Both the position numbers and the translations under genes were made by a program. Below, in pieces: positions 1 through 8,686 of a stretch of 48,451 nucleotides of DNA. This DNA is from Arthrobacter cavernae. Its GTDB lineage: Bacteria > Actinomycetota > Actinomycetes > Actinomycetales > Micrococcaceae. The notes under the pieces are model-generated. The model made no database searches. It was not told where the DNA came from and was given only the letters and a program-made list of their open reading frames with translations. Position 1 is the first letter of the stretch. Each line of letters begins with the position of its first letter. The DNA is taken from contig NZ_JAFNLL010000043.1 of assembly GCF_017368795.1 (NCBI RefSeq), forward strand, positions 1 to 48,451. Reading direction: 5' to 3'.

Positions 1-21
1 CCACGGCCGGTCTCTTTTGGT

Positions 22-1092
22 TCACCCTGGGGGCCGTTGGTTCACCCTCCGGGCCAGGGACCCGACAGCCCGGGTAAGTTCCGCGAAGGCTTCTTCCGGA
101 TGGTTTTCAGACACGATCCGGGCGTTTGGCGCTTCGCCCCAGAGTCCACGGAAATCGGCAAACGTTGTGCCCATCAGCCGGGCCGCTTCCGTTTCCACGT
201 GGACGGTGGCCGTCCGGGCGCCGTAGCGCGCAGTCCCTGCCGCGACGCATGCGGCGAAGTAGTCATGGACATGTGCCAGGTAGCCCTGGCCGTGGGCACT
301 GTGGAACTCGAAGTAGAAGCGCAGCATGTCGCTGAGGTGCCGGATCAGCTCCCGCGAGGCCCGGCTGCGCCGCCCTTCAGGCTGCCCCGGCAGGACGAGC
401 TCGGGTTCCAGGCAGCCGGCCTCTGCAGCGAGGACGGCCAGGTGCTCCGGATGCATTTCGATCCGTTCCGTCATCTCAAGGGCGCAGACAACAGGAAGCC
501 GCTCCTCCGGCTGGCCGGAAAATGCGGCGAAGACTTCCGCCGCGGCGTGCGGGTCCACATGGGTGTTCCATTCCGCGGTGGGGGTCGTGTTGCCCTGGTG
601 GTAGTAACTCCCGCCCATGATGACGACGCCGCGCAGCAGCTCCGGCAGCCGCGGCTCGGCGCGCAGTGCGCGGGCGAAGTTTGTCAGCGGCGCCGTGAGC
701 AGCGCGGTGAGCTCCCCTGGTCGTGCCCGCGCAGCCTCCACCCAAAGCTCGACGGCGTCGCGCGTCTGGGCGGCCGCGCACGGATCGGGCAATTCGGCAT
801 AACCGATGCCTTGCGGCCCGTGGGTCTCCGGTGTGGTCACCAACGGGCGCCGCAAGGGCGTCCTCGCTCCAACTGCCACGGGGATCCCTGGCTGGCCGCA
901 CAGCTCCAGCAGGGCGAGGTTGTTCCGGGCCACCTGGTCTGCATCGACGTTTCCGGGCGTGCTGGTCACGGCCACCAGCTCGACGTGCGGCTGGCTGCAC
1001 AAGTACACGAGGGCCAAGGCGTCGTCGATGCCGGTGTCGCAGTCCAGCAGCAGGCTGACCTGCGGCTTTTCCGCCAGGGGCACCAGTTCCAT
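22..1092 (-). CDS. Nucleoside hydrolase (inosine-uridine preferring family)
   Basis: Predicted 356-aa enzyme that hydrolyses the N-glycosidic bond of ribonucleosides, releasing base and ribose for salvage. The family hallmark Asp cluster is near the N-terminus (residues 17-24, DCDTGIDD), where it forms the Ca2+/ribose site; a later VVIMGGSYYHQGN stretch fits the conserved core. The reading frame extends upstream to 1236, but those residues would overlap the aldo/keto reductase and look like shadow sequence. I chose the ATG at 1092 because GGAGG lies 10 bases upstream (1103-1107) and the hallmark motif then starts at a normal position. It follows the reductase by 16 bases, so the two are probably co-transcribed. 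A short direct repeat (17-28 and 37-48) surrounds its stop codon. Substrate specificity cannot be read from the sequence. Confidence 0.88.
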   Translation of the reverse strand: MELVPLAEKPQVSLLLDCDTGIDDALALVYLCSQPHVELVAVTSTPGNVDADQVARNNLALLELCGQPGIPVAVGARTPLRRPLVTTPETHGPQGIGYAELPDPCAAAQTRDAVELWVEAARARPGELTALLTAPLTNFARALRAEPRLPELLRGVVIMGGSYYHQGNTTPTAEWNTHVDPHAAAEVFAAFSGQPEERLPVVCALEMTERIEMHPEHLAVLAAEAGCLEPELVLPGQPEGRRSRASRELIRHLSDMLRFYFEFHSAHGQGYLAHVHDYFAACVAAGTARYGARTATVHVETEAARLMGTTFADFRGLWGEAPNARIVSENHPEEAFAELTRAVGSLARRVNQRPPG

Positions 1093-1108
1093 CAGGGCAA
1101 CGCCTCCA

Positions 1109-2086
1109 TCAGAAAAGCGCCACTTTGGGGCTCCTGGGGAAGATCGCGTCCAGCTCGGCGCGCTCTTCCTGACTGGGGACCCAGCAGACGGCTTCGGCGT
1201 TCTCGGTGATCTGCGCGGGCCGGGTGGCGCCGGCAATGACGCTGCTGACGCCGGCTTGGGCTGCGAGCCAGGAGAAAGCCAGCTGCACCTCGCTCAGCCC
1301 GCGTGCTTTGGCAAAGTCCCGGAAACGGTTCAGCTGCTCCCAGTCGGCGTCGTCCACCATGTGGGTGCGGGTGTGGCTGAGGCGGGACCCCTCGGGAGCC
1401 GTGCCGGGGGCGTACTTCCCGGTGAGCAGCCCGTTGGCGAGCGGGAAGTACGGCAGCACGCCGAGGCCGAACGCCTGCGCCGCGGGGAGCACTTCAAGCT
1501 CGGCCCGGCGGTCCAGGAGGTTGTAGTGGTTCTGCGCGGAGATGAAGCGTGCGCCGCCCTGCATCCGGGCCACGTACTCGGCTTCGGCGATCTGCCAGCC
1601 GGCACGGTTCGAGTGGCCGATGTACCGGACCTTGCCGCTGCGCACGAGGTCATCGAGCGCGGACAGCGTTTCCTCGATGGGCGTCAGCGGGTCCGGGGTG
1701 TGGAACTGGTAGAGGTCGATCCAATCGGTCCCGAGCCGGCGCAGTGACGCCTCAGCCGCTTTGACGATATACCGCCGGGACCCGCGCGCCCCGAAGTCGT
1801 TGCCGTTGGCGCCGTGCATGTCCATGCCGAACTTGGTGGCCACCACCACGTCGTCGCGGCGGCCCGCAAGGGCCCGGCCCAGCATGGTTTCGCTCAGGCC
1901 TGGTTCCCGGCCGTAGGTGTCCGCGACGTCGAACAGGGTCACTCCGGCGTCCAGTGCCGCGTGGACCACGGCGTCCGTGCCTTCCTGGGATTCGGTGGGT
2001 GTGTTGGCCCGGCCGAGATTGTTGCAGCCCAATCCCACGACGGAAACGGTCAGTCCGGAATTGCCAAGGCGTCGGTATTCAGTCAT
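1109..2086 (-). CDS. Aldo/keto reductase
   Basis: A 325-aa NAD(P)H-dependent aldo/keto reductase with the TIM-barrel family signature. The start MTEYRRLGNSGLTVS is typical of the bacterial AKR branch that includes L-glyceraldehyde 3-phosphate reductase. The catalytic tetrad can be seen as Asp53, Tyr58 (DVADTYG), Lys85 (VVATKFG) and His129 (DLYQFHTPDP). The C-terminal SVIAGATRPAQITENAEA segment is the usual cofactor-phosphate binding region. Length is normal. A TAGGCT hexamer ends 7 bases before the ATG, so the mRNA probably has little or no leader. The nucleoside hydrolase follows 16 bases downstream. The physiological substrate is unknown. Confidence 0.92.
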   Translation of the reverse strand: MTEYRRLGNSGLTVSVVGLGCNNLGRANTPTESQEGTDAVVHAALDAGVTLFDVADTYGREPGLSETMLGRALAGRRDDVVVATKFGMDMHGANGNDFGARGSRRYIVKAAEASLRRLGTDWIDLYQFHTPDPLTPIEETLSALDDLVRSGKVRYIGHSNRAGWQIAEAEYVARMQGGARFISAQNHYNLLDRRAELEVLPAAQAFGLGVLPYFPLANGLLTGKYAPGTAPEGSRLSHTRTHMVDDADWEQLNRFRDFAKARGLSEVQLAFSWLAAQAGVSSVIAGATRPAQITENAEAVCWVPSQEERAELDAIFPRSPKVALF

Positions 2087-2093
2087 GCCTTTT

Positions 2094-2099
2094 AGCCTA
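2094..2099 (-). promoter_or_regulatory. Candidate -10 box for a near-leaderless aldo/keto reductase mRNA
   Basis: TAGGCT on the minus strand ends 7 bases before the ATG at 2086. A TAnnnT box at this distance would place the transcription start at or next to the start codon. AAAAGG between the box and the ATG could still serve as a weak ribosome binding site if transcription starts further upstream. Confidence 0.45.
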
Positions 2100-2175
2100 T
2101 ACGGCGGTTCCGGCAGGGATCATCACACAGCGGAAGACCGGGCAGCGGCAGGGTCCGCCGCAGCTAATATGTCGG

Positions 2176-2394
2176 CTAGGCGGGTCCGAAGCCGATGCCG
2201 GACTCCTCCATGGCCTCCTGGACCTGGGCCATGGCCACAGGACCCATACCATGCAGGCTGGCGGTCTTTCGCTCACCGAAATCAGCCAGCTGTTCAAGGG
2301 TTTCGATCCCCTCATGGGCCAGAGCTCGGCGGGCCGGCACAGCCAGTCCCTTGGGCAGCGGCGTATGTCCGGGCCAATTGCTCTTCGGCGACAT
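2176..2394 (-). CDS. Small helix-hairpin-helix-like protein
   Basis: A 72-aa protein with the pattern LPKGLAVPARRALAHEG followed by a TLEQLADF segment and HGMGPVAMAQVQEAMEE. This resembles the helix-hairpin-helix fold of the RNA polymerase alpha C-terminal domain and of small DNA-binding proteins, where the G-x-G hairpin contacts the DNA backbone. GGAGG lies about 8 bases before the ATG. It begins 32 bases after the preceding minus-strand gene, so it is probably the last gene of the dxs transcript. DNA binding is inferred from the fold only; no target is known. Confidence 0.7.
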   Translation of the reverse strand: MSPKSNWPGHTPLPKGLAVPARRALAHEGIETLEQLADFGERKTASLHGMGPVAMAQVQEAMEESGIGFGPA

Positions 2395-2426
2395 TCAGTG
2401 TCCTCCTTCGTGCTTTGGGGTCTTTC

Positions 2427-2987
2427 TTAGAGCGTAAAGCCCGCACCCGCTTTCGGCGAGTACTTGAGCCTGAATGCCATGGAATCGCCGTGCGGAGCGG
2501 CTCCGATACTGAGCTTGGTGAAGTCCAGATCCTCTCCGCGGATGCACACCTTGATGGCGTTGACGGCTTTGTTGACGTCGGGGCACAGGCAGAAGATGTT
2601 GAGCCGGGAGTTGCCGATCTCGGAACGGTCCACAATGCCCAGGCCCCGCCAGGCCAGTTCGCTGGTCAGCGCGGCCTTGGCCTTGCGCTCGAGGTAGCGG
2701 TCGCGCTCGGTCCCGTCCTTGGTCTTCAGTGCGATCTGGGCAACCACCCAGAACTGCTCGGACTCGGGGATCTCGGCGTAGCCGTCCTCCTCGCACTGGG
2801 CGGCAAAGGCCGCCATGAGGCCCTCCACGGCGGCTTCGTCGTCGAGGTCGGTCTCGTCGGTCTTGCTCTGGTGGCCCGCCACGCCGTGGTTCACCACGAG
2901 CTGCTGGAATTCCTCGTCGTACCAGGCCTCCCGGAAGTGGAGTACCCCTTCGTCGTCGCGCTTGTACGTACGGATGATGCCGCTCAT
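2427..2987 (-). CDS. Conserved hypothetical protein, function not recognised
   Basis: A 186-aa soluble protein that I do not recognise. It begins [22 protein letters not shown] and has an acidic middle (TDETDLDDEAAVEG) and a C-terminal half containing SRLNIFCLCPDVNKAVNAI. There is no signal peptide or membrane segment. The reading frame runs 7 codons further upstream, but I chose the ATG at 2987 because it overlaps the TGA of the DUF402 gene as ATGA and has AAAGGACGG before it. The overlap implies translational coupling within the dxs operon. Confidence 0.72.
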   Translation of the reverse strand: MSGIIRTYKRDDEGVLHFREAWYDEEFQQLVVNHGVAGHQSKTDETDLDDEAAVEGLMAAFAAQCEEDGYAEIPESEQFWVVAQIALKTKDGTERDRYLERKAKAALTSELAWRGLGIVDRSEIGNSRLNIFCLCPDVNKAVNAIKVCIRGEDLDFTKLSIGAAPHGDSMAFRLKYSPKAGAGFTL

Positions 2988-3538
2988 GCCCGTCCTTTCC
3001 TGAACCATTCGGCGTCTGTGCCGTCAAACGGTGCTTGTTTGTCCCGCACTGCTTCAAACAGGCGGCCACATTCCCTGCGCATGGACTCCACGACTCCGGC
3101 CGGGTAGTCCATGGTGGTGCAGTGTTCCTCGAACTCGTCCTCGTCGTCCACGAAGACGCCGCGATCCACGGAACGGATAACGTCCAGGTCCATGTCGATC
3201 ACGTGGAATTCGGTGGCACCGCTCCTGATGGTGTTCCAGCCGTGGCCCGTGGCGAGGTCCACGTAGATCCTGAAATCGCCCGGGTAGCTGTCGTCATAGA
3301 ACGTTGCCACCCACTCACCTGTCCGCGGGACCAGGAGGATAGCGTCCGAGGCAGTGTAGAAGGCCGCACCGGGCCGTGAGCAGAACTCCCTGGCGCCTTG
3401 GAAGACCCACCAGCCGTGGATGTCCTCGCCCAGATACTGCCCGGGGACCACCCAGTGGGCCTTGCCGCTCCATTTCCGGTTGCGGGCCACCACGAGGTCG
3501 CCGGGCTGCAAGGCACCCGGCTCGCGATGTGGGCTCAC
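2984..3538 (-). CDS. DUF402 domain protein
   Basis: A 184-aa protein matching the DUF402 family. Its core [20 protein letters not shown], then [19 protein letters not shown] and [14 protein letters not shown], is the compact beta-barrel seen in this family, some members of which are nucleotide or nucleoside phosphatases (family knowledge; activity here is inference). The start is GTG at 3538, overlapping the dxs stop as GTGA. The gene in turn overlaps the next one by 4 bases, so dxs, this gene and the 186-aa gene form a tightly coupled operon. No membrane segment is visible. Confidence 0.85.
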   Translation of the reverse strand: MSPHREPGALQPGDLVVARNRKWSGKAHWVVPGQYLGEDIHGWWVFQGAREFCSRPGAAFYTASDAILLVPRTGEWVATFYDDSYPGDFRIYVDLATGHGWNTIRSGATEFHVIDMDLDVIRSVDRGVFVDDEDEFEEHCTTMDYPAGVVESMRRECGRLFEAVRDKQAPFDGTDAEWFRKGRA

Positions 3539-5508
3539 AGTTTCGGCAGACTGCCGGTGGTGGGGTGTTCCTGTCCCGGCAGGGGCCGGGCGAACGGTAC
3601 CTTCGTGCCCAGAACCTGTGCCACGACGTCGTGCGTAATCTGCTGGGCAGTCAGCCCGACGCGCTCCATGACCTGGCTCCGGGTGCCGTGGACGAGGAAC
3701 TCGACCGGGAGGCCCACCTCGTTCAGGGCCGTATCCACTCCGGCCGCACGCATTTCCTGGCGGATCCGCGAACCCACACCGCCGGCGCGGACGCCGTCTT
3801 CGATGCAGATGACCAGGCGGTGCCGGGCCGCGAGGGCGATGATGGAGCGGCGCACGGGCAGCAGCCAGCGCGGGTCCACCACCGTGGAACTGATGCCTTG
3901 CGCGCCGAGCCGCGACGCGACGTCGAGGGCGAGCTCGGACATGGCACCCACGCTCACGATCAGGACGTCGTTCTCCGTGGAGCCTTCCGGGCGGCGCGCG
4001 AGGATGTCCACGCCGTCGTGAAGCCGTTCGATCGCCTCAATCTCGGCGCCGACGCTGCCCTTGGAGAAACGCACCACCGAGGGCGCATCGCTGATGGCGA
4101 CGGCCTCGCGGAGCTCCTCGCGGAGCCGGGTGGCGTCGCGGGGGGCGGCCAGGTGCAGGCCCGGGACGATCTGGACCATGGCCATGTCCCACATGCCGTG
4201 GTGACTGGGGCCGTCCGGCCCGGTGACGCCCGCGCGGTCCAGGACCACCGTGACGCCGGCCTTGTGCAGGGCGACGTCCATGAGCAGCTGGTCGAAGGCG
4301 CGGTTCAGGAAAGTGGCGTAGACGGCGACCACGGGGTGCAGTCCGCCGAACGCCATGCCTGCCGCGGAGGTGAGGGCGTGCTGCTCGGCGATGCCGACGT
4401 CGATGACCCGCTCCGGGTGCCGCTCGGCGAACTTGTGCAGGCCCACGGGAATGAGCATGGCTCCGGTGACGCCCACGATGTCCGGGCGTTCATCGGCTAT
4501 GTCGGCGATTTCCTCGGCGAACACCGAGGTCCAGGACTTCGCGCCAGGTGTTTCGGTGGGCTCGCCGGTTTCCGGGTCGATGATGCCGACGGCGTGGAAC
4601 TGGTCGGCCTCGTTGGCGAGGGCCGGTCCGTAGCCGTGGCCCTTCTCCGTCATGGCGTGCACGATCACCGGTCCGCCGTACGCCTTGGCGAGCGTCAGCG
4701 CGTTTTCCATGGCCTGAAGGTTGTGGCCGTCCACGGGGCCTATGTACTTCATGCCGAGGTCCTCGAACATGCCCTGGGGTGCCCACCAGTCCTTGATGCC
4801 CTTCTTCATGGCATGCAGGCTCTTGTAGGTGAACTGGCCGACGGGGCCACCGTTCTGCAACTTCTTCTTCCACCATTCCAGCGTGCCTTCGTAGGCCGCG
4901 GCGGTGCGGAAGGAGTCAATGGTGGGGCGCAGCGAGGCCAGGTAATCGGCGAAGCCGCCCACCGTGGGCGCGTAGGAGCGGCCGTTGTCGTTGACAACGA
5001 TCACCACGCGCCGGCGCTTGTCCGCCGCAATGTTGTTGATCGCTTCCCAGGCCATGCCGCCTGTGAGGGCGCCGTCGCCCACCACGGCGACGGTGTAGCG
5101 TTCGCCCTCGCCGGTCAGCTGCCGGGCCCGGGAGATGCCGTCGGCCCAGGACAGGGAGGAGGAGGCGTGAGAACTTTCGACGATGTCGTGTTCTGATTCG
5201 GCACGGTCCGGGTAGCCGGACAGGCCGCCCTGCTGGCGGAGGGTGCTGAAGTCCTGCCGGCCGGTCAGGAGTTTGTGGACGTAGGACTGGTGCCCGGTGT
5301 CGAAAACGATGCTGTCCCGCGGCGACTCGAAGATCCGGTGGACGGCCAGGGTGAGTTCCACGACGCCCAGGTTCGGCCCGAGGTGTCCGCCTGTCTGCGA
5401 GACGTTGGTGATGAGGAAGTCCCTGATCTCACCGGCTAGCTGGTCCAGCTCCGGGCCGGACAGATTGCCCAGGTCCTGCGGGTTCTTGATTGATTCCAAG
5501 AGTCCCAA
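3535..5508 (-). CDS. dxs: 1-deoxy-D-xylulose-5-phosphate synthase
   Basis: A 657-aa thiamine-diphosphate enzyme that condenses pyruvate and glyceraldehyde 3-phosphate, the first step of the MEP isoprenoid pathway. Recognisable elements are His42 and His73 ([21 protein letters not shown]), the ThDP motif from GDG at 144-146 to NDN at 173-175, and catalytic Glu375 in [13 protein letters not shown]. It ends with a transketolase C-terminal domain. The start codon is TTG at 5508: AAGGAGG sits 5 bases before it and the normal DXS N-terminus ([13 protein letters not shown]) follows. The upstream ATG at 5534 is out of frame. It is the first gene of an operon with the DUF402 gene and two further small genes. 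Confidence 0.97.
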   Translation of the reverse strand: MGLLESIKNPQDLGNLSGPELDQLAGEIRDFLITNVSQTGGHLGPNLGVVELTLAVHRIFESPRDSIVFDTGHQSYVHKLLTGRQDFSTLRQQGGLSGYPDRAESEHDIVESSHASSSLSWADGISRARQLTGEGERYTVAVVGDGALTGGMAWEAINNIAADKRRRVVIVVNDNGRSYAPTVGGFADYLASLRPTIDSFRTAAAYEGTLEWWKKKLQNGGPVGQFTYKSLHAMKKGIKDWWAPQGMFEDLGMKYIGPVDGHNLQAMENALTLAKAYGGPVIVHAMTEKGHGYGPALANEADQFHAVGIIDPETGEPTETPGAKSWTSVFAEEIADIADERPDIVGVTGAMLIPVGLHKFAERHPERVIDVGIAEQHALTSAAGMAFGGLHPVVAVYATFLNRAFDQLLMDVALHKAGVTVVLDRAGVTGPDGPSHHGMWDMAMVQIVPGLHLAAPRDATRLREELREAVAISDAPSVVRFSKGSVGAEIEAIERLHDGVDILARRPEGSTENDVLIVSVGAMSELALDVASRLGAQGISSTVVDPRWLLPVRRSIIALAARHRLVICIEDGVRAGGVGSRIRQEMRAAGVDTALNEVGLPVEFLVHGTRSQVMERVGLTAQQITHDVVAQVLGTKVPFARPLPGQEHPTTGSLPKL

Positions 5509-5580
5509 CGGCCCCTCCTTAGGGTGATTGACATGCTTGTTAACTCTAGCGCGTAGTCTGCTGCCGTGTTGCCGGAACAG

Positions 5581-5619
5581 CGGCAGCCCCGGCTGGTCAG
5601 TGACCAGCCGGGGCTGCCG
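5581..5619 (-). terminator. Perfect 39-bp palindrome, likely acnA terminator
   Basis: The two 19-base arms (5581-5599 and 5601-5619) are exact reverse complements around one central G, giving a very stable hairpin about 36 bases past the acnA stop. No clear T-tract follows on the minus strand, so it may act through Rho or as an mRNA 3' stabiliser. It separates acnA from the dxs operon on the same strand. Confidence 0.7.
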
Positions 5620-5655
5620 TGGATCTAGCGCTCCTGCCCCGCGGGGCAGAACCGG

Positions 5656-8487
5656 CTAGTTTGCCGAGATCTGGCGCAGGACGTACTGCAGGATGCCACC
5701 GTTGCGGTAGTAGTCTGCTTCACCCGGGGTGTCGATGCGCAGGACGGCGTCGAAGGACTTGGCGGTGCCGTCCTCGGCCGTTGCGGTGACCTTGAGCGTC
5801 TTCGGCGTGGTGCCGTTGTTCAGCTCGGTGACGCCCTCGACGGAGAACGTTTCCGTGCCGCTCAGGCCCAGGGTTGCGGCGGATTCGCCGACCGGGTACT
5901 GCAGCGGCAGGACGCCCATGCCGATGAGGTTGGAGCGGTGGATGCGCTCGTAGCTTTCGGCAACGACGGCCTTGACGCCCAGGAGTGCGGTGCCCTTGGC
6001 TGCCCAGTCACGGGAGGAGCCGGAGCCGTATTCCTTGCCTGCCAGGACCACCAGCGGGGTGCCGGCTGCCTGGTAGTTCTGGGCGGCGTCGTAGACGTAG
6101 GCCTGCGGCGCATCCGCCTGGCTGAAGTCGCGGGTGAAGCCACCCTCGACACCCGCGCCAGCGTTGAAGTCAGCCAGCAGCTGGTTCTTGATGCGGATGT
6201 TCGCGAAGGTGCCGCGGATCATGACTTCGTGGTTGCCACGGCGCGAGCCGTAGGAGTTGAAGTCCTTGCGTTCCACGCCATTGGCCAGCAGGTACTGGCC
6301 GGCGGGGGTGTCGGACTTGAAGGAACCGGCCGGGGAGATGTGGTCGGTGGTGACGGAGTCGCCGAGCTTCAGCAGGACGCGGGCGCCCTCGATGTTGCTG
6401 ACGGGGTCCGGCTGTGCCTTCATGCCCTCGAAGTACGGGGGCTTCCGGACGTAGGTGGAGTCCTCGGCCCAGGCGAAGGTGTCGCCGGCGGGGGTGTCGA
6501 GTGCCTTCCAGCGCTCGTCGCCGTCGAAGACGCCTTCGTAGCCCTTGGCGAACATGGCCTCGTCGATCGAGGAGTCAATGACTTCCTGGACCTCGGCGGG
6601 GTTCGGCCAGATGTCCTTCAGGAAGACTTCGTTGCCTTCGGAGTCGGTGCCCAGGGCATCGGTGTCGAAGTCGAAGTCCATGGTGCCGGCCAGGGCGTAG
6701 GCGATGACCAGCGGCGGGGAGGCCAGGTAGTTCATCTTGACGTCCGGGTTGATGCGGCCTTCGAAGTTGCGGTTGCCCGACAGGACAGCCGTCACGGAGA
6801 GGTCGTTGGCCTGGATGGCCTCGGAGATCTCCGGCTCCAGCGGGCCGGAGTTGCCGATGCAGGTGGCGCAGCCGTAGCCGACGATGTAGAAGCCGAGCTT
6901 CTCCAGGTACGGGGTGAGGCCGGACTTCTCGTAGTAGTCGGTGACAACCTTCGAGCCCGGCGCAACAGAGGTCTTGACCCACGGCTTGGCGGCCAGGCCC
7001 TTGTTGACGGCGTTGCGGGCGAGCAGGGCTGCTGCCAGCATCACCGAGGGGTTGGAGGTGTTGGTGCAGGAGGTGATCGAGGCGATCGACACCGCGCCGT
7101 GGTCCAGCTCGAATTCGCGGCCGTCGGCGGTCGTGACCTGAACCTTGTTCGACGGACGCCCGTTGGACTTGGGGCCGTGCGGGTGCGGGGCAACGTCTGC
7201 CACGTGGCTCGCGGGGTCCGTGAACGACGGCGAGTCCGAGGCGGGGAAGCTCTCGTCGATCGCCTCGTCGAGGCTGCCGTCGGCCAGCTCTTCCTTCACG
7301 TAGTTACGCAGGTCCTGACGGAACTGGTCCTTGGACTCCGAGAGGATGATGCGGTCCTGGGGACGCTTCGGGCCGGAGATGGAGGGAACAACCGTGGACA
7401 GGTCCAGCTCAAGGAACTCGGAGAAGCGCAGCTCGCGGGAAGGATCGTGCCAGAGGCCCTGTTCCTTCGTGTAGGCCTCGACTAGGGCAACGTTGGCCTC
7501 GGAGCGACCGGTGAGGCGCAGGTAGTCCAGGGTGACGTCGTCGATCGGGAACATGGCTGCCGTGGAACCGAATTCCGGGCTCATGTTGCCGATGGTGGCG
7601 CGGTTTGCCAGCGGCACAGCCGCGACGCCCTCACCGTAGAACTCGACGAACTTGCCCACAACACCGTGCTTGCGCAGCTGTTCGGTGATGGTCAGCACGA
7701 CGTCGGTGGCGGTGGCGCCTGCCGGGATGGACCCGGTGAGCTTGAAGCCCACGACGCGCGGGATCAGCATGGAGACCGGCTGGCCGAGCATTGCGGCCTC
7801 GGCTTCGATGCCGCCGACGCCCCAGCCCAGGATGCCCAGGCCGTTGACCATGGTGGTGTGGGAGTCGGTGCCGACGCAGGTGTCCGGGTAGGCCCGGAGA
7901 ACGCCGTCGATCTCGCGGGTCATGACGGTGCGTGCCAGGTATTCGATGTTGACCTGGTGGACGATGCCGGTTCCCGGAGGAACAACCTTGAAGTCATCGA
8001 AGGCCGTCTGGCCCCAGCGCAGGAACTGGTAACGCTCGCCGTTGCGCTGGTATTCGATCTCCATGTTGCGCTCCAGCGCGCCGGAGTTGCCGAAGGCATC
8101 GATCTGGACGGAGTGGTCGATAACCATTTCGGCCGGGGCCAGCGGGTTGACGCGCTTGGGATCGCCACCAAGGTCCTTGACAGCTTCACGCATGGTGGCC
8201 AGGTCAACGACGCAGGGAACGCCGGTGAAGTCCTGCATGATGACGCGGGCCGGGGTGAACTGGATCTCGGTGTCGGGCTCGGCGGTGGGGTCCCAGCCGG
8301 CCAGGGCGCGGACGTGGTCGGCCGTAATATTGGCGCCGTCCTCGGTCCGCAGGAGGTTCTCAAGCAATACCTTGAGGCTGAACGGAAGGCTGTCTGCGCC
8401 TTCTACGGAGTTCAACCGGAAAATTTCATAATCGGTGCCGGCTACATTAAGTACGCCTTTGGAACCGAAGCTGTCCACAGTGCTCAT
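5656..8487 (-). CDS. acnA: Aconitate hydratase A
   Basis: A 943-aa monomeric aconitase of the AcnA/IRP1 type that interconverts citrate and isocitrate in the TCA cycle. The [4Fe-4S] ligands are visible as Cys474 ([12 protein letters not shown]) and Cys540/Cys543 ([12 protein letters not shown]). The swivel domain carries [14 protein letters not shown] near the C-terminus. It is about 50 residues longer than E. coli AcnA; much of the difference is a charged, Pro/Ser-rich insertion before the first Cys motif ([19 protein letters not shown] and beyond). GAGAGGAG precedes the ATG by 7 bases. A candidate DtxR/IdeR-type iron box lies 57-75 bases upstream, so iron-dependent expression is plausible. 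It is transcribed alone, between two hairpins. Confidence 0.97.
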   Translation of the reverse strand: MSTVDSFGSKGVLNVAGTDYEIFRLNSVEGADSLPFSLKVLLENLLRTEDGANITADHVRALAGWDPTAEPDTEIQFTPARVIMQDFTGVPCVVDLATMREAVKDLGGDPKRVNPLAPAEMVIDHSVQIDAFGNSGALERNMEIEYQRNGERYQFLRWGQTAFDDFKVVPPGTGIVHQVNIEYLARTVMTREIDGVLRAYPDTCVGTDSHTTMVNGLGILGWGVGGIEAEAAMLGQPVSMLIPRVVGFKLTGSIPAGATATDVVLTITEQLRKHGVVGKFVEFYGEGVAAVPLANRATIGNMSPEFGSTAAMFPIDDVTLDYLRLTGRSEANVALVEAYTKEQGLWHDPSRELRFSEFLELDLSTVVPSISGPKRPQDRIILSESKDQFRQDLRNYVKEELADGSLDEAIDESFPASDSPSFTDPASHVADVAPHPHGPKSNGRPSNKVQVTTADGREFELDHGAVSIASITSCTNTSNPSVMLAAALLARNAVNKGLAAKPWVKTSVAPGSKVVTDYYEKSGLTPYLEKLGFYIVGYGCATCIGNSGPLEPEISEAIQANDLSVTAVLSGNRNFEGRINPDVKMNYLASPPLVIAYALAGTMDFDFDTDALGTDSEGNEVFLKDIWPNPAEVQEVIDSSIDEAMFAKGYEGVFDGDERWKALDTPAGDTFAWAEDSTYVRKPPYFEGMKAQPDPVSNIEGARVLLKLGDSVTTDHISPAGSFKSDTPAGQYLLANGVERKDFNSYGSRRGNHEVMIRGTFANIRIKNQLLADFNAGAGVEGGFTRDFSQADAPQAYVYDAAQNYQAAGTPLVVLAGKEYGSGSSRDWAAKGTALLGVKAVVAESYERIHRSNLIGMGVLPLQYPVGESAATLGLSGTETFSVEGVTELNNGTTPKTLKVTATAEDGTAKSFDAVLRIDTPGEADYYRNGGILQYVLRQISAN

Positions 8488-8543
8488 GGCAGGACTCCTC
8501 TCGCAACAGTTTCATCTTTGTCGCGCGTTTGGCCGCTATCCAG

Positions 8544-8562
8544 TTAGGCACGCCTTACTAAA
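8544..8562 (-). promoter_or_regulatory. Candidate DtxR/IdeR-type iron box upstream of acnA
   Basis: TTAGGCACGCCTTACTAAA matches 11 of the 14 fixed positions of the actinobacterial iron-regulator consensus TTAGG-NN-AG-N-CT-NN-CCTAA, and its reverse complement scores the same. It lies 57-75 bases before the acnA start, where it could overlap the promoter. The consensus is from memory and the match is imperfect, so this is a candidate only. Confidence 0.42.
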
Positions 8563-8649
8563 CCTTGCGGCACGTCTTTGGTGATGATCCCGAATCGCGA
8601 CACGGGACCGACACGCCCATCGTAGTGGCAGGAATTGGCTTTGGTCACC

Positions 8650-8676
8650 GCCCGCCCCGGGGGGCCCGGGGCGGGC
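8650..8676 (-). terminator. GC-rich hairpin after the RNA methyltransferase gene
   Basis: Arms GCCCGCCCCG (8650-8659) and CGGGGCGGGC (8667-8676) pair perfectly around a 7-base loop, 10 bases past the TAA of the methyltransferase gene. There is no T-run. It ends the methyltransferase/transporter transcript ahead of acnA. Confidence 0.7.
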
Positions 8677-8686
8677 AGTGGCGGAG

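Noticed and set aside
17..48. Direct repeat TTGGTTCACCCT at 17-28 and 37-48 as a possible attachment site
   Set aside because: The copies are only 20 bases apart, span the end of the nucleoside hydrolase gene, and no integrase or tRNA is present. A small local duplication explains them.
5581..5619. Palindrome as an insertion-sequence end or replication origin element
   Set aside because: It stands alone in a short intergenic gap with no transposase gene, no target-site duplication and no repeated iterons; an RNA hairpin at the 3' end of acnA is simpler.
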